Source: Gammaproteobacteria bacterium (GTDB taxonomy: Bacteria; Pseudomonadota; Gammaproteobacteria; HK1). Taken from it: 64,000 nucleotides of DNA. Where the stretch lies: the NCBI GenBank assembly GCA_021773795.1, contig JAJFJT010000027.1, positions 54,133-118,132 of the forward strand, read 5' to 3'. A model generated the notes under the pieces. The model did not search any database. It was not told the origin of the DNA and saw only the letters and a list, made by a program, of their open reading frames with translations. This document shows, one piece after another, positions 16,992 through 26,813 of this stretch; the first letter of the stretch is position 1, and each line of letters opens with the position of its first letter. The position numbers were made by a program, and so were the translations under genes.

Positions 16992-17702
16992 TTGGGAACA
17001 CCGATACTCAAAGTTCGGAATCTGGGCAAGCGCATCAACGCGCCGGGCGGCGAACTGACCATACTCGACAATCTCTCGCTCACGGTAATAGCGGGAGCTA
17101 GCGTGGCTATCCGAGGCGTCTCCGGCTCGGGAAAATCCACCTTGTTGGGATTACTTGCCGGCCTCGATACCCCCGGCAGCGGCAGCGTACAACTGGACGG
17201 CACTGATCTCTTTTCGCTGGATGAGGATGGTCGCGCAGCATTGCGTGCGCGCCTGCTGGGTTTCGTGTTCCAGTCCTTTCAGTTACTGCCCGCATTTACC
17301 GCGCTGGAAAACGTCATGTTGCCGCTGGAACTGGCCCGGCGCGAACGGCCCCGGGAAGCAGCGGTGAAAATTCTCCATCGGGTGGGGCTGGCAGAGCGCC
17401 TGCACCACACCCCAGTGCAACTTTCCGGCGGTGAACAGCAGCGGGTCGCCATCGCCCGTGCCTTTGCCGCTCGGCCAAAGCTGCTGCTAGCCGATGAACC
17501 CACAGGCAACCTCGACACCCAAAGCGGGGAGCACATCGCCGAACTGCTGTTTGAGCTCAATCGCGAGCAAGGCACCACGCTGATTCTCGTGACTCACGAT
17601 TACAACCTCGCCAGTAGATGCGATCGCATTCTGGAGCTTGAGGGTGGAGCACTGGCAACAGCCGAAGAACCATCAGAAAGTCATGGCCTGTGTCCGGGAT
17701 GA
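16992..17702 (+). CDS. ABC transporter ATP-binding protein (YbbA-like)
   Basis: A 236-residue ATPase of the LolD/MacB/YbbA class. Walker A is [17 protein letters not shown], signature [14 protein letters not shown], Walker [16 protein letters not shown]-loop VTHD. The apparent start is TTG 16992, giving [14 protein letters not shown], which aligns with YbbA proteins. It overlaps the permease gene by four bases. With the divergent tesA gene it forms the conserved tesA-ybbA-ybbP group. Confidence 0.93.
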   Translation: MGTPILKVRNLGKRINAPGGELTILDNLSLTVIAGASVAIRGVSGSGKSTLLGLLAGLDTPGSGSVQLDGTDLFSLDEDGRAALRARLLGFVFQSFQLLPAFTALENVMLPLELARRERPREAAVKILHRVGLAERLHHTPVQLSGGEQQRVAIARAFAARPKLLLADEPTGNLDTQSGEHIAELLFELNREQGTTLILVTHDYNLASRCDRILELEGGALATAEEPSESHGLCPG

Positions 17703-20200
17703 AGCTCCCCCTGCAACTCGGGCTTAAGAACCTGCGCCGTGACTGGCGCGCCGGGGAGCTTCAGCTCCTTGCAGTAGCCCTGATAATCGCAGTAGCCAGT
17801 GTCGCCACGGTGGGGCTGTTCAAGGAACGGATCAGCCGTGGCTTGCTCACTCAGGCCAGTGAATTGCTGGCCGCCGACCTCATCATCAGTGCGGCCGATC
17901 CCATTGCCGTTGGCATAGAGGCCCGGGCGAATAAAAGTGGCCTTGTCAGTGCCCGCACCATTGGCTTTCGCAGCGTAGTAAACGCCGGCACACGGATGCA
18001 GCTGGTGGAACTGAAGGCCGTGAGCCCGGCTTATCCGCTACGGGGAAATCTGCATATCTCGTCCCGCCACGGTGAGGCCGGGCATCTTACCCGCGAGATT
18101 CCAGCCGCAGGTACGGTTTGGTTGGAGCCGCGCTTGCTAGCCAGCCTTGGCCTGGATGTGGGTGACTCGCTACAGCTCGGCAAACAGCAATTTCGCATTG
18201 CCCACCTGCTGGCGGCAGAGCCGGATCGGGCTGGGGATCTGTTCAGTATCGCGCCACGCCTGATGATGCGTCTCTCCGAGATACCCGCCACGGGGCTCGT
18301 CGCTCGCGGCAGCCGGGTGCACCACCGCCTGCTGCTCGCCGGGGAGGCAAATGCGCTGGCCCGCTTTCGCCGGGTTGAGGAGTCGCGACTCCCTGCAGGC
18401 GCCCGTTTTCGTTCACTACGGGATGGCCGCCCGGAGCTGCGGGCTACCCTCGACAAGGGCTTCCGTTTTCTCGATCTTGGCACCCTCATCAGCGTCTGCC
18501 TGGCAGCAATCGCTATCATGGTAACTGCCCGACGTTATAGCCAGCGCCACCTTGATAGTGCCGCCTTGCTGCGCTGCCTGGGGGCGTCCCGTCGTGATGT
18601 CCTACTGGCCTTCGGTGCGCAGATTTTTGTCATCGGTGCTGTGGCCGCCCTACTCGGTTGCATCCTTGGTTATCTTGCGCAGGAACTACTGGTTAATTTC
18701 TTTGGTGCCCTGCTCGCCCCCACGCTCCCGGCTCCCTCATTAAAACCCCTGGGCTTCGCGTGGTTAGCTGGCATTCTGGCCATCATCGGCTTTGCCTTGC
18801 CGCCACTGATGGCTTTGCGTTCGGTACCCCCCGCACGGGTACTCAACCGAACTCTCGATACCATGGCTAGCAAAAGCCTCCTGCCCTGGCTCGCCATTAC
18901 CCCGCTCGTCGTGCTGTTTCTCAGTCAGGGCGACAATCTGCGCCTGGGCGCCTATATTCTCGCTGGCACCGTCGCCACCTTGCTAATACTCGCACTCGCC
19001 AGCCTGATGCTGGTGCGTCTGTTGTCGGTCTTTCGACGACGCGGAGGTATAGCCTGGCGTTATGGACTGGCTAACCTCTCCCGCCACACCGGCGCCAGCA
19101 TTCTTCAGGTGGTGGCCTTTGGCAGTGGACTCATGCTGCTGCTGTTGCTGACCTTTGCCCGTGATGATCTCACCCGCTCGTGGCGTGATGGGCTGCCGCC
19201 CGGCACGCCCAATTTTTTTCTCATCAATATCCAGCCAAACGAAGTGGAAGCACTGCAAGCTTTTCTCCACCGCCAAGGGTTGGAAAACACCAGACTGTAT
19301 CCCATGGTGCGCGGACGCCTGAGTACTCACAATCGCAAGCCGGTACGTGTCCAAAGCTATACCAACAAGCGCGCACGGCGGCTGGCATTGAGAGAGTTCA
19401 ACCTGTCCTGGGCAGCGGAATTGCCACCGGACAATCATCTGGAGGCTGGCCATTGGTGGCCCGGAACCGATACCGAAGAACAAGCTTTCTCGGTAGAACA
19501 GGGCATTGCCAAAACCCTGGGCATAAAGCTGGGCGATCGCCTGACCTTCCGGATCGCGGACAAGCCCATCACTGGCACGGTGCGCAATCTGCGCAGTCTC
19601 ACATGGGATTCCTTTCGGGTTAATTTCTTTGTACTCACCCCACCGGGCATGCTGGAAGCCTTTCCCGCCACCTATATCTCCAGCTTCCACCTCACACCGG
19701 CACAGCAGATTTTTCTGCCGGCCTTGCTGGAGTTATTTCCCAGCGTCACGGTGGTGGACGTAGACAGCCTGCTTGGGCGCATCCAGAGCCTCATGGGACA
19801 GGCAGCACGTGGGGTGGAATATCTATTTTCCTTCACCCTGCTAGCGGGCTTGTGTGTGCTCTTCGCCACCGTCCAGGCAACCCGGGATGAGCGGCGTTAC
19901 GAGTTCACCATTTTGCGCTCCCTTGGAGCCAGCCGTTCGTGCATTCTGCAGGCCCTGGTAGTGGAATTTCTGGTGCTCGGTTTAGTATCTGGCAGTATTG
20001 CTGCCCTGGGTGCCACCCTGATGGAAGGACTGCTCGCACGTGAAATCTTTCATATCGCCTATGCGCCCAATCCCTGGCTATGGTTCGCGGGCATTGGCGG
20101 CGGCACCGTGGTAATCGGTGCACTCGGCCTGCTGGGCACCCGCTCGGTATTACATCAACCCCCATTGAGCATCCTGCGCACAGAGAGTATTTTTAGATAG
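17699..20200 (+). CDS. FtsX-family ABC transporter permease (YbbP-like)
   Basis: An 833-residue inner-membrane protein. An N-terminal helix (LQLLAVALIIAVASVATVGL) is followed by a periplasmic MacB-like domain, then FtsX membrane units around residues 250-380, 410-480 and 715-825, the last including a GASRSCILQALVVEF coupling segment. The double-FtsX layout is that of YbbP. ATG 17699 overlaps the ATPase stop. Substrate is not established; the group is thought to act on lipids or envelope-associated molecules, which would fit the neighbouring lysophospholipase. Confidence 0.92.
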   Translation: MKLPLQLGLKNLRRDWRAGELQLLAVALIIAVASVATVGLFKERISRGLLTQASELLAADLIISAADPIAVGIEARANKSGLVSARTIGFRSVVNAGTRMQLVELKAVSPAYPLRGNLHISSRHGEAGHLTREIPAAGTVWLEPRLLASLGLDVGDSLQLGKQQFRIAHLLAAEPDRAGDLFSIAPRLMMRLSEIPATGLVARGSRVHHRLLLAGEANALARFRRVEESRLPAGARFRSLRDGRPELRATLDKGFRFLDLGTLISVCLAAIAIMVTARRYSQRHLDSAALLRCLGASRRDVLLAFGAQIFVIGAVAALLGCILGYLAQELLVNFFGALLAPTLPAPSLKPLGFAWLAGILAIIGFALPPLMALRSVPPARVLNRTLDTMASKSLLPWLAITPLVVLFLSQGDNLRLGAYILAGTVATLLILALASLMLVRLLSVFRRRGGIAWRYGLANLSRHTGASILQVVAFGSGLMLLLLLTFARDDLTRSWRDGLPPGTPNFFLINIQPNEVEALQAFLHRQGLENTRLYPMVRGRLSTHNRKPVRVQSYTNKRARRLALREFNLSWAAELPPDNHLEAGHWWPGTDTEEQAFSVEQGIAKTLGIKLGDRLTFRIADKPITGTVRNLRSLTWDSFRVNFFVLTPPGMLEAFPATYISSFHLTPAQQIFLPALLELFPSVTVVDVDSLLGRIQSLMGQAARGVEYLFSFTLLAGLCVLFATVQATRDERRYEFTILRSLGASRSCILQALVVEFLVLGLVSGSIAALGATLMEGLLAREIFHIAYAPNPWLWFAGIGGGTVVIGALGLLGTRSVLHQPPLSILRTESIFR

Positions 20201-20307
20201 CAAGCCTACTTAAACTGCGTCCGAACTAGCACATTTGGTTAGCCCGGCGCCTTCCATGCATACCGTCCGTTCAGGTTACAACCCGAACAGAGTAGTAGGC
20301 CATCCGC

Positions 20308-20327
20308 TTCCAAAAAAATGGAAGCTG
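20308..20327. other. Hairpin in the nifJ leader
   Basis: GCTTCCA and TGGAAGC form an inverted repeat around AAAAAA, about 40 bases before nifJ. It may be a leader hairpin; no T-run follows, so it is not a terminator. Confidence 0.35.
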
Positions 20328-20365
20328 AAACATTTTGCCCGAAGTAGTCATATCAGAGGAGCACC

Positions 20366-23300
20366 ATGGCAAAGCACCAAATGAGCACCATCGACGGCAA
20401 TGAAGCCGCCGCCCATATTGCCCACAAAACCAATGAAGTCATCGCTATTTATCCCATTACGCCTTCCTCGGCGATGGGGGAACAGACCGATGAATGGTCC
20501 GCTCGGGGCCGAAAAAATATCTGGGGCACGGTGCCTGAAGTGGTGGAAATGCAAAGCGAGGCAGGTGCTGCCGGTACGGTACACGGTGCGCTACAAAAGG
20601 GGGCGCTGACCACCACCTTCACCTCCTCCCAGGGATTACTGTTGATGATCCCCAATATGTACAAAATTGCCGGGGAGTTGACCTCAACGGTGTTCCACGT
20701 AGCGGCACGTGCCATTGCCGCACAGGGCCTCTCCATCTTCGGCGATCATGGCGATGTGATGGCCGCGCGCACTACCGGCTTTGCGATGCTCGCCTCCAAC
20801 TCGGTACAGGAGGTCATGGACCTGGCCCTTATCACCCAGGCTGCGACACTGGAAGGGCGTGTGCCATTCATCCATTTCTTTGACGGTTTTCGCACCTCCC
20901 ATGAAATGGCCAAGGTAGAAATGGTGGATGATGCCTGTATCCGGGCCATGCTTGATCCGGAACTGGTGCGTGCTCACCGTAGCCGCGGTCTTAGCCCCGA
21001 ACGCCCCGTCATTCGCGGTACCTCACAAAATCCGGATGTCTATTTTCAGGGCCGGGAGACGGTCAATCCCTACTATGCAAAGCTGCCAGATATCGTGCAA
21101 GGTTCCATGGACCGCTTTGCCAGCCTCACTGGCCGTCAGTATCACCTGTACGAATACCACGGCGCTGAAGATGCGGGGCAGGTTCTGATCCTCATGGGCT
21201 CCGGGGTCGAAACCGTGGCGGAAACCGTGGATCACCTGTGTGCCCGCGGGGAGAAGGTCGGGGTGCTGGCGGTACGCTTGTTCCGCCCACTGGATAGCCA
21301 GCGTTTACTGGAGGCCCTGCCCACAAGCGCCCGGCACATTGCGGTACTCGATCGCAGCAAGGAGCCCGGTGCGGACGGAGAGACCCTCTACAAGGATGTT
21401 ATGACCGCCTTTGGCGAGCACTTGTCTGGCAGCGGCAAACGCTTCACGGCTTTCCCCCGCATCATTGGCGGACGTTACGGGCTCGGCTCCAAGGAATTTA
21501 CCCCGGCAATGATTAAGGGGATCTTTGACGAGCTGGGCGCAACGCAGCCCCGCAACGACTTCACCGTGGGCATCATCGATGACCTCACCGGCAATAGCTT
21601 GCCCTGGGACCCTGAATTCCGCACCGACGCCACTGACAATCTCATGTGTGCGGTGTTCTTTGGGCTTGGCAGCGATGGCACAGTCAGTGCCAACAAGAAC
21701 ACCATCAAAATTATCGGCGAAGACACCGATGCCTACGCCCAGGGCTACTTCGTCTATGACTCCAAAAAGGCCGGAGCGGTTACCATCTCCCATCTGCGCT
21801 TTGGCCCACGCCCCATTCGCTCCAGCTATCTCATCGGCACCCACGAAGCGCAATTTGTCGCCTGCCATCAGGAGATCTTCCTGGATCGTTTTGAGATGCT
21901 CGATAAAGCCGCGCCGGAGGGAGTGTTCCTGCTCAACTCCACCCACTCGGCCGATACGGTGTGGGACCACCTGCCGCGTACCGTGCAGCAAAGCATCATC
22001 ACCAAAAAACTCCGTTTCTATACGATAGATGCCTATCAGGTGGCGGCCGACAGTGGCATGGGACGGCGTATCAACACAGTGATGCAGACCTGTTTTTTCG
22101 CCATCTCCGGGGTGCTGCCGGCGGATGAGGCCGTCGCTGAAATTAAACGGGCGGTGGAAAGCAGTTACAGCAAAAAAGGCCGGCGTCTGGTGGAAATGAA
22201 TTTCCAGGCCATCGATGCCGCAGTGGAAAATCTCCATCAGATAGCCGTACCGGAACAAACTTCCAGCCACACGGAAATCCGTTTGCCGGTCGCAGCCAAT
22301 GCGCCAGACTTCGTACGCCAGGTCACCGGTGAGATGATTGCCGGTCGTGGTGACGCCCTGCCCGTCAGCAAACTGCCCGCCGACGGCACCTATCCACTGG
22401 GCACCGCGGCTTTTGAAAAACGGGGGCTCTCACTACAGATTCCAGTATGGGAGGAGGATATCTGCATCCATTGCGGCAAGTGTCCCTTCGTTTGCCCGCA
22501 CGGGGTGATCCGTAGCAAGGTCTTTCCGGCAGAACTGGCAGAAAATGCGCCACCAGGTTTCAAACACGTGCCGGTCAAGGGCAAGGAATTCCCACCAGGT
22601 ATGCACATTAGCTACCAGGTGGCACCTGAAGACTGCACTGGCTGTAATCTGTGTGTCGAGATCTGTCCGATACGCGACAAGTCCGACTCCAAACGCAAGG
22701 CACTCAATATGCGTCCCATCGAGCCCTTGCTGGAAACGGAACGGGAGAACTGGGATTACTTTCTGTCACTGCCAGAATATCCCCGTGAGGATGTACGCTG
22801 GAACACCATCAAAGGCTCCATGCTGGGCGAGACGCTGTTTGAATTTTCCGGTGCCTGCTCGGGCTGTGGCGAAACGCCTTACATCAAACTTGCCACCCAG
22901 CTTTTTGGCGATCGCATGGTCGTCGCCAACGCCACCGGCTGCTCGTCCATCTACGGCGGAAATTTGCCCACCACGCCGTATGCGGCCAACCAGGAAGGTC
23001 GTGGCCCGGCCTGGTCCAACTCACTGTTCGAAGACAATGCCGAATTCGGCCTCGGCTTTCGGGTTGCGTTGGATGAACAGCAAAGTTACGCGAACAATTT
23101 GCTTGAACAGCTACGCCCAGACATCGGTAAGGATCTCGCCACCGCCTTGCTTGATGCGGAGCAATCCGAGGAAGCGGGTATCCACGAACAGCGCCAGCGT
23201 GTAAGCGAACTTCGAGAAATTCTCGCCAAACTCGACACCGAGGAAGCCCGGGAACTGGACAACGTCGCCGACACCCTGGTTCGCCAGAGTGTGTGGATTA

Positions 23301-23944
23301 TAGGAGGCGATGGCTGGGCCTACGACATCGGTTTTGGCGGCCTCGACCACGTGCTGGCAAGCGGCCGTAACGTCAACATTCTGGTGCTTGATACCGAGGT
23401 CTATTCCAATACCGGAGGGCAGATGTCCAAGTCCACCCCACTTGGTGCGGTGGCTAAATTTGCCGCCGGTGGTAAGCGTGGCGGCAAGAAGGATCTCGCC
23501 ATGATCGCCATGGCCTATGAAAACGTCTACGTCGCCAACGTAGCCTTTGGAGCCAAAGATATCCACACCCTGCGGACCTTCCGCGAAGCCGAGGCCTACC
23601 CCGGCACCTCGTTGATCATCGCCTACAGCCCCTGCATCGCCCAGGGCATCGACCTCATCCATAACCTTAAACAACAGGAACTAGCGGTACAAAGTGGCCA
23701 TTGGTCACTATTTCGCTATGACCCGCGGTTACGCGACAAGGGCAAAAATCCACTACACCTGGACTCCAAAAGACCAAAGATTCGGTTCAAGGATTTCGCC
23801 AAGACGGAAATGCGCTACAGGATCCTCGCACGCGCCAACCCCGAGGCCAGCAAGCAACTCATAGAGGCAGCGCAAACCGAGGTAGACCAACGTTACCAGC
23901 GTTATAGCCAACTGGCCGCCCCCACCACCAAAACCCAGGAATAA
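20366..23944 (+). CDS. nifJ: Pyruvate:ferredoxin (flavodoxin) oxidoreductase
   Basis: A 1192-residue single-chain PFOR that oxidises pyruvate with CoA to acetyl-CoA and CO2, reducing ferredoxin or flavodoxin. Domain I starts TIDGNEAAAHIAHKTNEVIAIYPITPSS. Two 4Fe-4S clusters are bound by CIHCGKCPFVCP and CTGCNLCVEICP (residues about 700-775). The proximal cluster and thiamine diphosphate region has CSGCGETPYIKL and NATGCSSIYG, and GDGWAYDIGFGGLDHV is the Mg-TPP motif. A strong AGAGGAG site precedes ATG 20366. The enzyme is oxygen-sensitive, implying anaerobic or microaerobic use. It is followed three bases later by a dihydroorotate-dehydrogenase-like gene. Confidence 0.97.
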   Translation: MAKHQMSTIDGNEAAAHIAHKTNEVIAIYPITPSSAMGEQTDEWSARGRKNIWGTVPEVVEMQSEAGAAGTVHGALQKGALTTTFTSSQGLLLMIPNMYKIAGELTSTVFHVAARAIAAQGLSIFGDHGDVMAARTTGFAMLASNSVQEVMDLALITQAATLEGRVPFIHFFDGFRTSHEMAKVEMVDDACIRAMLDPELVRAHRSRGLSPERPVIRGTSQNPDVYFQGRETVNPYYAKLPDIVQGSMDRFASLTGRQYHLYEYHGAEDAGQVLILMGSGVETVAETVDHLCARGEKVGVLAVRLFRPLDSQRLLEALPTSARHIAVLDRSKEPGADGETLYKDVMTAFGEHLSGSGKRFTAFPRIIGGRYGLGSKEFTPAMIKGIFDELGATQPRNDFTVGIIDDLTGNSLPWDPEFRTDATDNLMCAVFFGLGSDGTVSANKNTIKIIGEDTDAYAQGYFVYDSKKAGAVTISHLRFGPRPIRSSYLIGTHEAQFVACHQEIFLDRFEMLDKAAPEGVFLLNSTHSADTVWDHLPRTVQQSIITKKLRFYTIDAYQVAADSGMGRRINTVMQTCFFAISGVLPADEAVAEIKRAVESSYSKKGRRLVEMNFQAIDAAVENLHQIAVPEQTSSHTEIRLPVAANAPDFVRQVTGEMIAGRGDALPVSKLPADGTYPLGTAAFEKRGLSLQIPVWEEDICIHCGKCPFVCPHGVIRSKVFPAELAENAPPGFKHVPVKGKEFPPGMHISYQVAPEDCTGCNLCVEICPIRDKSDSKRKALNMRPIEPLLETERENWDYFLSLPEYPREDVRWNTIKGSMLGETLFEFSGACSGCGETPYIKLATQLFGDRMVVANATGCSSIYGGNLPTTPYAANQEGRGPAWSNSLFEDNAEFGLGFRVALDEQQSYANNLLEQLRPDIGKDLATALLDAEQSEEAGIHEQRQRVSELREILAKLDTEEARELDNVADTLVRQSVWIIGGDGWAYDIGFGGLDHVLASGRNVNILVLDTEVYSNTGGQMSKSTPLGAVAKFAAGGKRGGKKDLAMIAMAYENVYVANVAFGAKDIHTLRTFREAEAYPGTSLIIAYSPCIAQGIDLIHNLKQQELAVQSGHWSLFRYDPRLRDKGKNPLHLDSKRPKIRFKDFAKTEMRYRILARANPEASKQLIEAAQTEVDQRYQRYSQLAAPTTKTQE

Positions 23945-23947
23945 GCC

Positions 23948-24949
23948 ATGGACCTTCGTACCCGCTACCTCGGGCTGGAACTCAAAAATCCGCTTGTGCC
24001 TTCATCATCGCCGCTCTCCCGGGATCTCGATACCGCCAGGCGGCTTGAGGATGCGGGTGCCGCTGCGCTGGTGATGTACTCGTTGTTTGAGGAAGAGGTG
24101 AACGCCGAAAGTGCCACCCTTGATCAGCTCGAGCATTACCAGGACCTGGGACACGGAGAGGCCTCCAGCTTCCTGCCTGCGATGGGTGACTACCGCACTT
24201 GTCTGGATACCTATCTTGAACAGCTGACAGCCCTCAAGGCAGCCCTCGATATTCCGGTAATTGCTAGCCTGAATGGGGTCTCCCCCAGTGGCTGGATTGA
24301 GAATGCCAGAGAACTGGAAGCCGCCGGCGCCGACGCGCTGGAACTCAACGTCTATTACATCGCAGCCCACATTGAGGAAACGGCAGCCGATGTGGAGGCT
24401 CGTTATCTGCAGTTGCTGTCACAGCTACAAGAACAAGTGATTTTGCCCATCACCCTCAAGCTTTCGCCACAGTTCAGTTCGGTGGGCAACATGGTGCGCA
24501 TGTTGGAAAACAACGGCGCTGATGGCGTGGTGCTCTTCAATCGCTTCTACCAGCCCAGCATCGATCTCGACACCCTGGAAGTCACCCGTGACCTGCACCT
24601 CTCCAGCCCCGCCGAATCCCTGCTCGCCATGCGCTGGATCGCCATCCTCCGCGGCCGCGTGAATCTCTCCCTCGCCGCCACTGGCGGGGTTCACAGCGGT
24701 GCCGATGCCCTGCGCATGCTACTCGCTGGCGCCGATGTCACCTATCTGTGCAGCACCCTGCTGAAAAACGGTCCACAACACTTGGAGAAAATACTGGTGG
24801 AAATGGAAACGTGGATGGAAGCCAAGGAATACGATTCCGTGGAACAGCTAAAGGGCAGTGTCAGTCAGAAAAACTCTCCGAACCCAGCGGCATTTGAGCG
24901 CGCCAACTATGTGGATATTCTTAACAGCTACCCGGTACCCGGGGCATGA
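23948..24949 (+). CDS. Dihydroorotate dehydrogenase-like protein, nifJ partner
   Basis: A 333-residue TIM-barrel flavoprotein of the PyrD-like group. It begins MDLRTRYLGLELKNPLVPSS and has PVIASLNGVSPSGWIENARE, LPITLKLSPQFSS and a C-terminal GGVHSGADALRMLLAGADV phosphate-binding loop for FMN. This subgroup is regularly found directly behind nifJ and is distinct from pyrimidine-pathway PyrD. With only three bases between the genes, it must be co-translated with PFOR. Its reaction is unknown; a redox partner role is plausible. Confidence 0.85.
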   Translation: MDLRTRYLGLELKNPLVPSSSPLSRDLDTARRLEDAGAAALVMYSLFEEEVNAESATLDQLEHYQDLGHGEASSFLPAMGDYRTCLDTYLEQLTALKAALDIPVIASLNGVSPSGWIENARELEAAGADALELNVYYIAAHIEETAADVEARYLQLLSQLQEQVILPITLKLSPQFSSVGNMVRMLENNGADGVVLFNRFYQPSIDLDTLEVTRDLHLSSPAESLLAMRWIAILRGRVNLSLAATGGVHSGADALRMLLAGADVTYLCSTLLKNGPQHLEKILVEMETWMEAKEYDSVEQLKGSVSQKNSPNPAAFERANYVDILNSYPVPGA

Positions 24950-24981
24950 AAGGAACGATCAGCACCAATAGTAACCACGTC

Positions 24982-25263
24982 TCAGACTCTGGTCAGGTCA
25001 ATCGATGACCCGATATTAAAAAGCCGATCGAGCTCTCCAGTCGCATTTAACTGGGCCAAGTCAGCGTAACCACCAACGGATTGCCCATCGATGAAGCTCT
25101 GGGGCACAGCGCGGCGCTGAGAGCGCATTCTCATTTCCTGTTCCGCCTCAGTACCCGAGTTCACATCATGCTCCACGTATTCAAGATTCTTGCTACGCAA
25201 TAGCGCCTTGGCCTTGATGCAGTAGGAACACCATTCCTTTGAATACACTTCAATCCTGGCCAT
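24982..25263 (-). CDS. grxC: Glutaredoxin (GrxC-type)
   Basis: A 93-residue dithiol glutaredoxin: EVYSKEWCSYCIKAKALL has CxxC at residues 12-15 (CSYC where GrxC usually has CPYC), the cis-proline loop is AVPQSFIDGQSVGGYADLAQ and the tail GELDRLF is typical, with about ten extra residues after it. It reduces disulfides and glutathionylated proteins using glutathione. It is in line with the HPP, SDR and AhpD-like genes upstream and may be the end of that stress operon; the gap to HPP is 52 bases. Confidence 0.9.
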   Translation of the reverse strand: MARIEVYSKEWCSYCIKAKALLRSKNLEYVEHDVNSGTEAEQEMRMRSQRRAVPQSFIDGQSVGGYADLAQLNATGELDRLFNIGSSIDLTRV

Positions 25264-25315
25264 GGTTTTACTCTCCTGTTATTTACTATTTGTATGTGAC
25301 TATTTGGTAGATTTA

Positions 25316-25834
25316 TTAATCTCCACTGGGTGTCGGATAGACAACTCGTGGCGGCAATCGATGGAATAGCCAGGCAATCAAGATGAGGGCCAGACTCCCA
25401 GATGCCACAGGCAATCCAAGGTAACTCCAACCCGGGTTATCCAGGAATACGACCAGCGGATCTGCCCCCGCCGGTGGGTGTGTCACTCTCAGGGCCATCA
25501 TTACGGCTATCGCCAAGCCCACCGCCAGACCCAAGCTCCACCATTCAGCCGGTAGCAGCACATGCAGCAATAATCCGATAACAGTTGAGACAACATGACC
25601 ACCCACAACATTGGCGGGTTGCGATAGTGGACTGCCGGGTATGGAAAATAGCAGTACGCAGGTGGCTCCAAACGGAGCCATGAGTAATGGGATTCCGACA
25701 ATATGGCTTAACCACGCCACCACGCTAATCGCCAACAGTCCTCCCACTCCAGCCTTCATCACAGCTGCGAGCTTTTGTCCGGACTGCTGGCGAAGCGTCA
25801 AACTACGAAGGACTGAAAACATCCTGGTCTTCAT
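25316..25834 (-). CDS. HPP family membrane protein
   Basis: A 172-residue protein with four membrane helices (residues about 27-45, 50-66, 78-93, 97-114, with a further one near the C-terminus). The defining motif is RVTHPPAGADPLVVFL. Some HPP proteins in cyanobacteria and chloroplasts act in nitrite transport; bacterial members are mostly uncharacterised. It lies 107 bases after the SDR gene in the same direction and may be in the operon controlled from the sigma-54-type promoter at 27426-27444. Confidence 0.85.
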   Translation of the reverse strand: MKTRMFSVLRSLTLRQQSGQKLAAVMKAGVGGLLAISVVAWLSHIVGIPLLMAPFGATCVLLFSIPGSPLSQPANVVGGHVVSTVIGLLLHVLLPAEWWSLGLAVGLAIAVMMALRVTHPPAGADPLVVFLDNPGWSYLGLPVASGSLALILIAWLFHRLPPRVVYPTPSGD

Positions 25835-25941
25835 AAACTCGTCCTCGTGGTTATATCAGCAACGTGACCGGTATTACGTTCAGGTTTTATCACCGTGAAC
25901 CAGAAAGTAATGGCCTGTCATTTTTGCTCTCGGCTTTTCTG

Positions 25942-26718
25942 TTAGTGGACGTGTTGTCCTGCGGTCACGCCACCATCCACCGGCAGTACCACTCCAGTTA
26001 TCCAGTCCGCCTGTGAACCTGCCAGGAACAGAATGGCCGCCGTAACATCCCGAGGTTGCCCATTGCGCCCCAGTGGGTGGAAGCCATTAAATGTCGGCAG
26101 TACTTCCCTGACTTCATCCTCACTCAGAAAGGTGTTGTACACCGGTGTTTCCACCACGGCGGGAGCGACTGAATTTACACGGATATGGTCTGCTGAAAAT
26201 TCAATAGCCAGATTTCTGGTCAAGGCATGGACACCCGCCTTGGCAGCCGAATATGCACTGGATGGCGTTGCACCAATTGCAAGGCTGGCCCACATGGAAC
26301 CAGTATTGACGATTGCACCACCACCGCGCTTTTGCATTTCCGGAATAGCCGCTTGCGACGCGTGGAAGGTGCCTCCAAGAATGGTATTTACATAAGCGTT
26401 GTAGTCTTCTTCGGTATGTTCCAGGAATGGCGTAGGCTTGAAAATTCCGGCATTGTTCACGAGGATATCGATACCACCAAACCGTTGTACTGCCATTCGG
26501 ATCAACTGCCGGGCAGTTTCCGGTTTACCTATATCACCCGCGAAATAGGCTACGTGTTTACCGCTCTGATCGAGTTCCGTGATGGCCTCCTGCAATTTCA
26601 CTTCACGCCGACCATTTAACACAACATTGGCGCCACACTGCAAAAAGGCGCTCGCAGTTTCCCTGCCGATGCCCGTACCACCACCTGTGATAACGACTAC
26701 TTTGTTTTCGAATTCCAT
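25942..26718 (-). CDS. SDR family oxidoreductase
   Basis: A 258-residue classical SDR. The NAD(P) motif is VVITGGGTGIGRETA, the structural motif DILVNNAGIFKP, the active-site serine in VNTGSMWASL and Y-x3-K in YSAAKAGVHALTRN. The C-terminal GVVLPVDGGVTAGQH resembles glucose-1-dehydrogenase-like and FabG-like enzymes. The second gene of a leftward group behind the AhpD-like gene, from which it is separated by 95 bases. Substrate not predictable; aldehyde or ketone reduction in a stress response would fit. Confidence 0.9.
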   Translation of the reverse strand: MEFENKVVVITGGGTGIGRETASAFLQCGANVVLNGRREVKLQEAITELDQSGKHVAYFAGDIGKPETARQLIRMAVQRFGGIDILVNNAGIFKPTPFLEHTEEDYNAYVNTILGGTFHASQAAIPEMQKRGGGAIVNTGSMWASLAIGATPSSAYSAAKAGVHALTRNLAIEFSADHIRVNSVAPAVVETPVYNTFLSEDEVREVLPTFNGFHPLGRNGQPRDVTAAILFLAGSQADWITGVVLPVDGGVTAGQHVH

Positions 26719-26813
26719 GATGCTGTTCCTCTGGTTTCACCCGCGATAATTACGCAAAAGTAAGCGTCGACTTCAAGTCAAAGGAACCGTATGGTTCCTC
26801 ACATCCCTTGGCC

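Noticed and set aside
21305..22270. Long leftward open frame inside nifJ
   Set aside because: Fully antisense to a well-conserved gene, with His/Gly-rich composition typical of a mirrored frame. The same holds for 18983-19690 and 60385-60768.
20366..24949. PFOR as evidence for a reductive TCA cycle
   Set aside because: No 2-oxoglutarate:ferredoxin oxidoreductase, citrate lyase or related gene is in the window; PFOR alone is common in anaerobic metabolism.
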